A stretch of 34,432 bases of DNA from Candidatus Brocadiaceae bacterium (lineage in GTDB: Bacteria > Planctomycetota > Brocadiia > SM23-32), in NCBI GenBank assembly GCA_003551565.1, contig PUMZ01000124.1, positions 1 through 34,432 on the forward strand, given 5' to 3'. The notes under the pieces were generated by a model. That model worked only from the letters and a program-made list of their open reading frames with translations, did not search any database and was not told the DNA's origin. The position numbers and the translations under genes are program-made. Position 1 is the first letter of the stretch; the number at the start of each line of letters is the position of its first letter. Positions 18,877 through 26,263 of this stretch are shown here, piece by piece.

Positions 18877-21195
18877 TCATTCTCCCCTGGCAGCCCTGAC
18901 GGCTCTATCGGCCCTGTTCATGGCGCTCAGCGCCTGATTTGCCGTGCCAAATATGCTGCCCAGATGTGTCGCCCCCATCTTTTTTGAAATGGCTTTACCG
19001 GCGCCAAGCTTCCCTCCCGCACCTTCCGTGCCGGTCAGGCAGAAGGCAAACCCCGCAGCAGCTTCTGCTTCCCCGCGAGCCCCCGATTCAAGGCCCGAAC
19101 CGAGGGCCTGGAGGAAACACTTGAGGTTTTTGATAGTCTGTTTCTGTATTTTAGAATACTCCGACAGCGCCTGCCCCTCCCCGCCATCTCCGCGTCCTAT
19201 TGCCGCACATGTGGCAGGGTCTATGCTCCACCAGCTGTTCGGAGCCACGCCCCCGGCAAAAAGCACGGTGCGGCCCGCTTCGTTATGCTCTATTCCCCAT
19301 TCTGCAAGTGGAGCTGGACTGTCATGGGGCGCATCATACGGATAAAACAGCTCCGCCTCGGCCAGTGCGGTATGGATTGTTACGGGCGGGACGAGTTCTC
19401 TCAGCAGCAAGGCCTCAAAAGCGGTGGAAGCCACGCCCAGGGATACATTCGAGCGGGCGGCCGTTTGGGAGTGGAGGGATTCCCGGGGTCCCAGGTGGAG
19501 TGCGTCCCAAACCACATCAAGAGAAGTCCTTGCCAGAACCTGCCGGGCTTCACCATCGCATCTGATCTGTGTGGTCCACATGCTCACTGCGGGGCCGGGC
19601 AGAATCGTCAGATCTGGATTTTGTACCTTTTGCCGGCCGGCCAGCGCCAGACGGGCAATCTGCCACTCGTAAAGCATCCTCGGCATTCGCACCGGAGCAT
19701 CGTCCGGATATCCGGAGGGATCGGCGGCAGCCAACACCTCCGCCCACACCCCGGCATTGGCAGTTATTGCATCCAGCGTCATCCAGAGCATCGACGCCGG
19801 CCCTATCGGCCCTCCGGCCGCAACGATATCGGCGTGGAAAACCGGCGACACCCCCTCCCGGAGCGGTCCGTAAAGCAACCTCCGCTGGCGGACCACGGGA
19901 ATTCCGGGGCGATCGATATCAAGTGCCAGAGTTATCGTTTTGAGGCCCGTTGCGGCATCCTCCGCCTCCTCCCGCGGCGGGCCGAACAGCCCACCAAAAG
20001 CATCCTGTATTCCCCTTCCGATCTGCCCTGCAACTGCTATTCGCCCGTCGCCGCCGACCTCGTGGAGCTGCCCCGTCGTATCGAAGACCTGCGAAGTATA
20101 TCCCTCCGCCCCCACCAGCAGCACCACCTGGAACCGGTCAAATCCTTTGACGTATTCATACCACTCTTCGGCTTTCCACTCTCCCGGCCGGGCTCCGGCC
20201 CCTTCCCCGCCAACCGGCACCACTTCCAAGCGCATTGGTTTCCTGAAAAGATCCCCGAGTTCTTCGGTATATTCAAAAATTTCAACCTGTTCGGCATCTT
20301 CACCTTCCTCTGCGGCCAACGTCATTTCCATGCGGAGCGTCAGAGTTGCGATCCGCTTCGGGGGAATGTCAGAAACACGCCGCGCCTCCGTCCAATCCAC
20401 CTGCTTTGCGTCGGGACCGAGTTCCAGAAGGATCCATCCGTCCGGGGTATTCACTTCGACGGCGACCGCCTCTGCCGCAGCACGTTTCAGGCTCCTCATC
20501 CATGCCGGAAAATCAAAACCGGCCGCCGGGCCAATTGGAGGCTCGGCCAGCCGGTGCACGATAAAATCCGCATGGCGCTCGCCGGCATCATAGGCCTCAT
20601 CCAGGAGGCGCCGCCACCGGGCGGAGGCGTTTGCCGTCAGGATGGTGCGATCCCGCACCGGCACGCCGTAGCGCCGGAGCAGTTCGGTGTTGGAAGTTTC
20701 GTCGGCATAGCCGCCGGGTTCGGATTCAGGTATCAAGCCGCTTGCATCCGCGGCAAGAAATTGTTCAACAACCTCTTCCCGGCCTTTTTCATCCCGAGGC
20801 GCCACGACAAACCGTACGGGATAGCCACCGGCTTCAAGCACGGCCCGGAGCAGCGCCGCCCTGTCCCAATCGCCGCCGGCCCCGGCAGAAAGAGTGCCGG
20901 CGGGGCCACGCACCACGCCCAGTTCGGGCTGCCAGGCGATCCATTCACGAATCGCATCGGCAAGATCATAAGGGCTTCGGCCCACGGAACACACCACCGC
21001 CACAGGATCGTGCGGGGAGTTATCGACCTGCAGGACATCCTGCCTGATCTGCCGGGCGAGGCGGACATAGGCGCCGGAAGCACAAACATCGGCTATTGCT
21101 AAATCACCCTCGTCCGTCCGGGACACGGTTCCCGGGAACATCGAAACCGAGACAATCACAAACAGCCATAAAACCCGGCGCCATTTTATGGACAT
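18877..21195 (-). CDS. Exported protein with degenerate transglutaminase-like domain
   Basis: A 772-residue protein with an N-terminal signal peptide (RRVLWLFVIVSVSMF). Residues ~70-130 match the transglutaminase-like core (GGDWDRAALLRAVLEAGGYPVRFV). The later segment EAVAVEVNTPDGWILLELGP (~240-260) corresponds to the usual His-Trp-Val-Glu...W..LDP stretch. The expected Cys is absent and the His reads Ala, so peptide crosslinking activity is unlikely; a binding or scaffold role is more probable. The rest (~260-772) has no domain I recognise; it ends in a Gly/Ala-rich, basic tail without a zinc ribbon. AGGAG lies 5-8 bases before the ATG. It follows the small ribbon protein by 92 bases and its stop overlaps a potential start of the twin-VWA gene, so it is in the same transcript. 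Confidence 0.85.
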   Translation of the reverse strand: MSIKWRRVLWLFVIVSVSMFPGTVSRTDEGDLAIADVCASGAYVRLARQIRQDVLQVDNSPHDPVAVVCSVGRSPYDLADAIREWIAWQPELGVVRGPAGTLSAGAGGDWDRAALLRAVLEAGGYPVRFVVAPRDEKGREEVVEQFLAADASGLIPESEPGGYADETSNTELLRRYGVPVRDRTILTANASARWRRLLDEAYDAGERHADFIVHRLAEPPIGPAAGFDFPAWMRSLKRAAAEAVAVEVNTPDGWILLELGPDAKQVDWTEARRVSDIPPKRIATLTLRMEMTLAAEEGEDAEQVEIFEYTEELGDLFRKPMRLEVVPVGGEGAGARPGEWKAEEWYEYVKGFDRFQVVLLVGAEGYTSQVFDTTGQLHEVGGDGRIAVAGQIGRGIQDAFGGLFGPPREEAEDAATGLKTITLALDIDRPGIPVVRQRRLLYGPLREGVSPVFHADIVAAGGPIGPASMLWMTLDAITANAGVWAEVLAAADPSGYPDDAPVRMPRMLYEWQIARLALAGRQKVQNPDLTILPGPAVSMWTTQIRCDGEARQVLARTSLDVVWDALHLGPRESLHSQTAARSNVSLGVASTAFEALLLRELVPPVTIHTALAEAELFYPYDAPHDSPAPLAEWGIEHNEAGRTVLFAGGVAPNSWWSIDPATCAAIGRGDGGEGQALSEYSKIQKQTIKNLKCFLQALGSGLESGARGEAEAAAGFAFCLTGTEGAGGKLGAGKAISKKMGATHLGSIFGTANQALSAMNRADRAVRAARGE

Positions 21196-21287
21196 TCTCT
21201 CCTCCCCTTACCCGGCTGCTGGTTGAGAAAAATTTGATCTATTTGCCCTCCGCGGCACACCGCTTTAGATTGCCTTTTTGCTTTGAG

Positions 21288-21890
21288 TCATTGAATTTTC
21301 TCACCACATTGGGAGCAAAAATTGTCGATTTTTTCGACTTCTGCACTGCACCGGCCACAAAAATCCTTTGCCGCGGTCTGTGCCCTCCTCCACACACTTT
21401 GAGCGACCTCAGGGCCATAAATCCGTTCAACAGTTCCTCGCCGTTCACTCCAGGAGTGGAAGTGATGCGCTCGCCGGCGACTCCCAACCTCGGGGACTTT
21501 CGCCCCATAGCGCAGCGGGCTCCGGAGATAACGGGCACTGCTTGTGGCCAAAGGGCCCGACTCTCCGAAGCGGCTGCCGCGAGAAACTGCGCGGGCAGAT
21601 TTCGGAGCAATAACGCCGTACCAAAGAAATCTTTCCGACCAGACCGGCCATGAAGACGGATGGTGGCGGGCCGCCAAAGGCATGACATGGTGAAACGCAG
21701 GTCGTTCCAAAGAGAAATATAATATTGGTTTGCATTGCCTCAAGGGGCGGTTGGCACCGGTATAAGCCCCTTCCCGGGGTTCTTCGCCCATGACGGGAAG
21801 GGACAGCAGCATGACAGACAACGCTACCGCGAGCATTACGGAACCAGCGGAAAAACGCTCCGCTGCATTTTTAACCGAGCAGCTTTTCAT
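21288..21890 (-). CDS. Small exported protein with C-terminal zinc ribbon
   Basis: A 200-residue protein of unknown function. The N-terminus is a clear signal peptide (hydrophobic VMLAVALSVMLLSLPVMG, cleavage near Gly-Glu). The last 24 residues (177-200) are a four-cysteine zinc ribbon with the same spacing and terminal Gln as the ribbons of the neighbouring CsgG-like and twin-VWA proteins. The start at 21890 has GGAGGGGGAA directly upstream; an ATG ten codons earlier has none. The central part (~40-150) is Arg/Ser/Pro/His-rich, has unusual composition and matches no family I know. Both other minus-strand frames are also open across much of it, so a pair of compensating frameshifts or a sequencing error cannot be excluded. 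Its position between the CsgG-like and transglutaminase-like genes implies shared expression. Confidence 0.7.
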   Translation of the reverse strand: MKSCSVKNAAERFSAGSVMLAVALSVMLLSLPVMGEEPREGAYTGANRPLRQCKPILYFSLERPAFHHVMPLAARHHPSSWPVWSERFLWYGVIAPKSARAVSRGSRFGESGPLATSSARYLRSPLRYGAKVPEVGSRRRAHHFHSWSERRGTVERIYGPEVAQSVWRRAQTAAKDFCGRCSAEVEKIDNFCSQCGEKIQ

Positions 21891-21921
21891 TTCCCCCTCC
21901 CCGATAAATGTTTTAAGCAAC

Positions 21922-21957
21922 TAATTCTTTTTCAAGACTTCGCTTGAAAAAGAATTA
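21922..21957. repeat. 15-bp perfect inverted repeat, hairpin family copy 1
   Basis: TAATTCTTTTTCAAG and CTTGAAAAAGAATTA pair perfectly around ACTTCG, 32 bases upstream of the start of the small zinc-ribbon gene. It is followed by an ACGAC/ACGAG-rich tract (21962-21990). A related element lies at 24789-24813 upstream of another minus-strand gene. The rest of 21958-22135 shows nothing else. Confidence 0.7.
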
Positions 21958-22135
21958 ATAAAACGACCACGAGAACGACTACGACTGAGCGGCAAACGAC
22001 ATCATTTTTCAGTACATCTGCAATTTGTTGTCGATGTTGCGCCCTTAAGCGCCAGTTTCCATGCCACAAATCGGCGCCTGTTTTCCAGATCGCATTGGAC
22101 GTATTTTTGCACGCAATCCAGGCCACCTTAATACC

Positions 22136-23035
22136 CTACTGAACCGCCGTGCCGCAACCGCCGCAGAACGCTGCATCGGCTTGAAGCTCCCCGCCGCACT
22201 GCGAACAAAACCTGGCTGTGGCCGGTGGCGCTGCGTCCGTAGATACCGGTGCAGCCCTGACCAGTACACGCTGGTCTATTTCCGGCAGCATCTTTCGCAG
22301 AGTATCGTCGAATGCCAGACGCATAACACGTCCTGCATCGTCTTCGGAAATGACAACTTCCGCATCTCCTCTGCCTCCTACTCCCGCCACCTCGATACCC
22401 ATGCTCCGGGCCGTGTCCTGCTGTCGGAACTGGCTGAAATGTGCGGATTCCATCTCTCCCGTGGTCGGATCGACAAGGCGCAGGTCCACGCCCATCTCGA
22501 ACGTGATGACCGTCTCCTCCTGTTCATAGCCCCCCGTAACACCCTCAATCTGGTCCGAGAGCCACCCGCGGCCCACGCCGAGCTGACGTCCGGTCCTTTC
22601 GGTGGTGACCCGGAACCCGGTGATTTTACCCAGCAGCAGGTAGTCCACGCCGCGCACCTGGGCGGGCTGCGCCATCTCGCCGGCCCTCACGATTCCCTCC
22701 AGATCCTGTTCGGCAAGCAGCTGGCCCAGCTGCGCCCGTTCGATCACGTTAAATCGCCCCGTACGGTGCATCAGCGTCGTCAACTGATCCGCCGCCATAC
22801 CGTCAAGCCTGACGGTACTGAAACCAAATCTTCCCCGGGGCTCTTCCACCGAAAAAGGCGGCACTCCCACCCTTACCCTCTGCGCACCGGGCGGCGGAGG
22901 GTCATAAATCCCCACGTGGGCAGTTGTGGGATCCCGCTCAGCCCTCTGCCCAACATCAGCGCAGCCCAAAAATCCAATTGCTCCCCCGCATAACAGACCG
23001 ATCAAAATAACCTTCCCCCGCCTTACTTTTCTCAT
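22136..23035 (-). CDS. CsgG-like lipoprotein with C-terminal zinc ribbon
   Basis: A 299-residue protein of the CsgG/HfaB type. CsgG forms an oligomeric outer-membrane channel for curli subunits, and relatives take part in envelope assembly. Evidence: a hydrophobic leader with a lipobox-like FLG-C (Cys25), RVRVGVPPFSVEE, MAADQLTTLMHRTGRFNVIERAQLGQLLAEQDLEGI, GVDYLLLGKITGF and a beta-rich segment ending FDDTLRKMLPE. The usual CsgG family ends there; this protein adds a Pro/Ala linker and a 24-residue zinc ribbon (276-299). The start at 23035 has GGAGGG 7 bases upstream; an ATG 21 codons earlier lacks a site and would spoil the signal peptide. It is first in the exported-protein cluster, about 180 bases from a strong promoter. 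A pore role is inferred from the family, not shown. Confidence 0.87.
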   Translation of the reverse strand: MRKVRRGKVILIGLLCGGAIGFLGCADVGQRAERDPTTAHVGIYDPPPPGAQRVRVGVPPFSVEEPRGRFGFSTVRLDGMAADQLTTLMHRTGRFNVIERAQLGQLLAEQDLEGIVRAGEMAQPAQVRGVDYLLLGKITGFRVTTERTGRQLGVGRGWLSDQIEGVTGGYEQEETVITFEMGVDLRLVDPTTGEMESAHFSQFRQQDTARSMGIEVAGVGGRGDAEVVISEDDAGRVMRLAFDDTLRKMLPEIDQRVLVRAAPVSTDAAPPATARFCSQCGGELQADAAFCGGCGTAVQ

Positions 23036-23222
23036 CGCACGACCCTCCTGATAACAATGAAACCATTCTATCCCTGTCCGAGATTTTCCACGAACCATTC
23101 ACCTGCTGAAACACTCCTGGTCCAGCGACTGCTGCCCCCTGGCTCAATTATTATATGCAGCATATACCAGTTAGCATTAAAATGACCAGCATTGAAAATC
23201 TTTTTTTCTCCACCTAAAGGTA

Positions 23223-23251
23223 AGTATACCCAATGGAAAGCCGAAAGTCAA
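23223..23251 (-). promoter_or_regulatory. Sigma-70-type promoter for the exported-protein cluster
   Basis: On the minus strand TTGACT (23246-23251) and TATACT (23223-23228) are separated by exactly 17 bases, 5/6 matches to both consensus boxes. The transcript would begin near 23216 and carry a leader of roughly 180 bases. The leader contains the near-perfect inverted repeat TATATGC-A-GCATATA (23152-23166), a possible operator or leader structure. Upstream, 23252-23473 is AT-rich and shows no gene I can support. Confidence 0.65.
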
Positions 23252-23473
23252 TCGGTATTCACCGCTTTTAAAAAAAACGTATAGGGTTGGCATCAAGGTT
23301 GTTACTTATCTTAAAAATAAACCGTGTTTTAGACTTTGATCGCCGGGCTGACTTCGCGGAAAGCAGCCGGGACTTTTACATCCAGAGATATTCACGCGCC
23401 GCACCGGGCCACACATCGAGAAGACACGGCTTGCGCATGGTGAAGAAAAATGCCGCCTTTTTGCCGCACGTTT

Positions 23474-23689
23474 TCAGCTCAAAACGTCCTGCACGGATAA
23501 GCACCGCGCATAATCCTCAAGGCTCCCGGCGACGATGATTTCCTGAACACCCCTCTGACCGCAAAAATCGTACAGCATATGGCAATTGTCGGGATCACGT
23601 GTCGGATTAATTTTCACGATATTGTCCGAGTTCAAGATGCACTCATAATCATACGCTTCCCCTTCATGCACTTTTGTCCTGAAAAACAT
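23474..23689 (-). CDS. Small 71-residue hypothetical protein
   Basis: A short protein beginning MFFRTKVHEGEAYDYECILN, with acidic, mixed alpha/beta-looking composition, three cysteines (two within a CHMLYDFCGQ segment) and no signal peptide or membrane segment. I do not recognise the family. The start at 23689 has GGGGAGG 5 bases upstream, the best support that it is a gene; an in-frame upstream extension has no site and poor composition. It lies alone between the isomerase-like gene (162 bases upstream) and the cluster promoter. Possible roles cannot be assigned from the sequence. Confidence 0.62.
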   Translation of the reverse strand: MFFRTKVHEGEAYDYECILNSDNIVKINPTRDPDNCHMLYDFCGQRGVQEIIVAGSLEDYARCLSVQDVLS

Positions 23690-23850
23690 GTCAACCTCCC
23701 CGATTGAAAACAGACCTGATCTCGCCCCGAACCAGGGAACCTGCAGGCACAGCAAACACCATCTCAATTCAAGGCCGAGCATAAAAAGTCGCTAAAACGA
23801 GAAACGGCCGACGAACGATTAAAATACTTGCACATATCGGCAACAGTTCA

Positions 23851-24732
23851 TCACCGGTCATCGACTTCGGCGACAAAACGCCGCAAATTTGCGTGCCCGA
23901 TTTCAATGCCTTTCAGGACATCCTCCATGCCCTCGAACTCAATCGACAACACGCCGTCATAGCCGGACTCGTGCATAATGCGCAGGCACTGAACGACGGG
24001 CACGTCGCCATGTCCGATGATGGCTCCGCGGCGATAGTTGCCCCCACGGGTGAGGGACCATCCGGCACCGGGCCATGGGTGCGTTCCCGGTTTCAGGTGA
24101 AAGTCTTTGGCGTGGATATGGAAGGCGTAAGGCATGAGCCGGCCGACCGCCTCCGCAGGGTCTTCGTCCACGCATACAAAGTTCCCCATATCCACCAGCG
24201 CCCCGAAATTGGGATGATCCACCGCATTGATCAGCTTCTCCAACCGCACGCTGTCCTGACAGAAGTGTCCATGGTTCTCGACCATGGTTTTTATACCCCG
24301 TTCAGCGGCATATTCGGTCACGGCCCGGCAGCCTTCCGCAAGAACCGCAACGGCATCATCAAATCCTCGGGCACGTTGATGCTCCTTTGGAAAGCCCCCG
24401 GAAGCATCATGCCGCATCCCGGGAACGCCCAGTATTTCGGCCACGCGCACCTCGCCTTTGACACGCTCGATTTCCGCATCGAGATCGCCGCAGGACCCTT
24501 GCAGGAAATCGGCCCCGATCGTATAGTTGGCGATCGGGATGCCCACGCGATCGCATTCTTCTTTCAGCTCCGCGGCAAAATCCTCCGGTTTCTTGCCCCC
24601 GGGCACGGAAATGGTGGAGAATTCAAGCACGTCGAATCCCATTTCCTTCGCCTTTTCCGGCACCTCTGTCTGCAGCAGCCGCCCGGTCCGGACGAGCCCG
24701 TTGTAACTGTAAGAACTTACACCAATTTGCAT
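23851..24732 (-). CDS. Sugar phosphate isomerase/epimerase family protein (xylose isomerase-like TIM barrel)
   Basis: A 293-residue single-domain TIM barrel of the AP-endonuclease-2/xylose isomerase-like superfamily, whose members isomerise or epimerise sugars and related polyols using a divalent metal. Expected metal ligands are visible: Glu152 (VENHG), Asp181 (LVDMGNF), the HIHAKDFH motif and a C-terminal Glu (SIEFEG). Length fits the family (~270-300). The ATG at 24732 is preferred to an ORF extension of 17 codons because it gives the normal MQIGVSSYSY beta-1 start, with GAGGTGG nearby. No signal peptide, so cytoplasmic. The exact substrate cannot be read from the sequence, and there are no transporter or dehydrogenase neighbours to suggest one. 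Confidence 0.9.
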   Translation of the reverse strand: MQIGVSSYSYNGLVRTGRLLQTEVPEKAKEMGFDVLEFSTISVPGGKKPEDFAAELKEECDRVGIPIANYTIGADFLQGSCGDLDAEIERVKGEVRVAEILGVPGMRHDASGGFPKEHQRARGFDDAVAVLAEGCRAVTEYAAERGIKTMVENHGHFCQDSVRLEKLINAVDHPNFGALVDMGNFVCVDEDPAEAVGRLMPYAFHIHAKDFHLKPGTHPWPGAGWSLTRGGNYRRGAIIGHGDVPVVQCLRIMHESGYDGVLSIEFEGMEDVLKGIEIGHANLRRFVAEVDDR

Positions 24733-24788
24733 CGTTATCCACCTCTTACTTGTGTGGTAGCAGCGAAAACAAAACAATCCCAATAATT

Positions 24789-24813
24789 GTTTTTCAAAGC
24801 GGAGCTTGAAAAA
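24789..24813. repeat. Hairpin family copy 2
   Basis: GTTTTTCAA-A-GC / GC-TTGAAAAA forms a bulged stem around GGA, 57 bases upstream of the isomerase-like start, and is followed by an ACAACAACGG tract. It shares TTTTTCAA...GCTTGAAAAA and the trailing A/C-rich tract with the element at 21922-21957, and has the same position relative to a minus-strand gene. Confidence 0.55.
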
Positions 24814-24935
24814 TTAAAAAACAACAACGGCATGCGGTAACGGCAAAAGGCTTCACTTTATCAGTCTATCGACATTTCTTGCTGATGTGGAAAACTTAAG
24901 CGCCTGAACTTATTCTTACCCCATTTATTTTAGCA

Positions 24936-25002
24936 CATAAGGCGTCCTTATGCGAACACTTCTTTTTTTTCACTTGCAACTCTCCGTTGCGCAGTGTATT
25001 TT
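24936..25002 (+). promoter_or_regulatory. Hairpin, T-tract and possible promoter upstream of the YggS-like gene
   Basis: CATAAGG-CGT-CCTTATG (24936-24952) is a perfect 7-bp hairpin; a run of eight T residues begins about 10 bases later. TTGCAA (24974-24979) and TATTTT (24997-25002) are 17 bases apart and could promote the YggS-like gene, about 200 bases downstream. Matches are moderate. Confidence 0.35.
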
Positions 25003-25073
25003 ATCCTTTTCCATGATGATGAAAGTTATTCTCGGGGCGTGGCCGAAAAGCGGGCTCGAAGTGACGCTTTTAA

Positions 25074-25095
25074 GCCTGCCTGCCGGCAGGCAGGC
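25074..25095. repeat. 22-bp perfect palindrome related to the dispersed repeat
   Basis: The half-site GCCTGCCTGCC is followed directly by its reverse complement. The same CCTGCCTG...CAGGCAGG core forms the centre of the repeats at 26084-26121, 28300-28337 and 33175-33212. It lies in the leader of the YggS-like gene. Confidence 0.75.
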
Positions 25096-25201
25096 GTCCC
25101 AGAGCCGGCGCCGTATTATCCGGAGTCCGAGCCCATGAAGGGGCTCACTACGAATCCTGTTGCGACCTTTTCGGCTGTGCTCACCGGTGGAGGGTGTTAA
25201 T

Positions 25202-25873
25202 TTGGGACGAATCGGAGACAATTACAGCCGGATCCGCGCCGAACTGCCGCCCGCAGTGGAAATCGTCGTGGCCGCAAAGAGCCGTAGCGCCGGCGAAGTC
25301 GCCGAAGCGATTGCAGCGGGTGCGCGGATCATCGGCGAAAATTACGTCCGGGAAGCCGAAGACATCCGGCGGAAGCTGGACCCCGAAATTCTGAGCGGCG
25401 CCGCATTCCACATGATCGGCCACCTGCAACGCAACAAAGTGAACAAAGCGCTTGCAGTTTTTGATACGTTTCAATCCGTCGACTCGCTACGACTGGCCCG
25501 GGCCATCGACAAGCGCGCGGACGGCGCATCGCCGGTGCCCGTAATGGTGCAGGTGAACGTTGCGGACGAACAATCAAAATTCGGCATCAAGCCCGGAGAA
25601 TTGCAGGGGTTCCTCGAGAGCATGGCGTTGCTGAACAATATCAAGGTGAACGGCCTGATGGGCATGGAACCGTACTGCCGCGATCCGGAAGACGCCCGCG
25701 TTTATTTCCGGAAGATGCGGGAGCTTTTCCTTTCGGCCTCAACCTCCCACGTACAGGGGGTAGAGATGCGCACGCTGTCGATGGGCATGAGCCATTCGTA
25801 TGCAGTGGCCGTGGAGGAAGGCGCCAGCATGGTGCGGCTGGGCACGGCTATCTTCGGGCCGAGGGAATACTGA
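25202..25873 (+). CDS. yggS: YggS/PLPBP family pyridoxal-phosphate homeostasis protein
   Basis: A 223-residue single-domain PLP-binding protein of the YggS (PLPHP) family, which buffers pyridoxal phosphate and affects amino-acid and vitamin B6 homeostasis without known catalysis. Family motifs are in order: VVAAKSR with Lys26 as the expected PLP lysine, GENYVREA, FHMIGHLQRNK, VMVQVNVADEQSKFGI, LMGMEPY and the PLP-phosphate region LSMGMSHSYAVAVEEGASMVRLGTAIFG. The start is inferred to be TTG at 25202 because GGAGGG sits 7 bases upstream and the next in-frame ATG would remove the PLP lysine. An ORF extension to 25160 passes through the ribosome-binding site. Cytoplasmic. It is the first of a plus-strand series but about 390 bases from the next gene, so probably transcribed alone. 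Confidence 0.92.
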   Translation: MGRIGDNYSRIRAELPPAVEIVVAAKSRSAGEVAEAIAAGARIIGENYVREAEDIRRKLDPEILSGAAFHMIGHLQRNKVNKALAVFDTFQSVDSLRLARAIDKRADGASPVPVMVQVNVADEQSKFGIKPGELQGFLESMALLNNIKVNGLMGMEPYCRDPEDARVYFRKMRELFLSASTSHVQGVEMRTLSMGMSHSYAVAVEEGASMVRLGTAIFGPREY

Positions 25874-25979
25874 AACGTGCCGGCTGCGGCCGTAGCCGCT
25901 CCCGCAGGCGCTCGCCGGCGGCCGCACGGTGCGGGGTAAGTGATCGCGGTTGATGGTTGGAGAACCGATCCCGCGTATT

Positions 25980-26137
25980 ATATAAACCAAAAAAAACATT
26001 TAACATAACGGACGTAACAACAGTATAATAAGTGGCTTTTTTCAGGGTTTCAGATTCTGCAGTATGCATCTGTGCCGGACAAACGGCGATTGACCTGCCT
26101 GCTGCAGTCAGGCCCTGCGGGGCGTCCTCAGCGGCAC
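25980..26137 (+). repeat. Dispersed repeat, copy A
   Basis: It starts with ATAAACCAAA in an AT-rich tract and ends GTCCTCAGCGGCAC. The segment 26042-26137 matches 28258-28354 almost base for base (CAGATTCTG, ATCTGTGCCGGACAAACGG, TGACCTGCCTG and so on). The 38-base core at 26084-26121 contains a CTGCCTGCTGCAG palindromic centre. A GCGGC-GAAAA-GCCGC hairpin follows (26142-26156). There is no transposase, so it is MITE- or REP-like. It sits in the leader of the pseudopilin gene. Confidence 0.75.
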
Positions 26138-26263
26138 ATCTGCGGCGAAAAGCCGCACTTCACGTCGACAAAAGCGGCGGCGTTTGCTTTCTGCCGTCTC
26201 TGTCTTACGGAGAACGCAAGAAAAGCGGGCTATCTGAATTATTCGATGATGGGAGGCGGGCCA

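Noticed and set aside
26072-26263. N-terminal extension of the pseudopilin ORF
   Set aside because: It translates dispersed repeat copy A and lies upstream of a good ribosome-binding site for the ATG at 26264.
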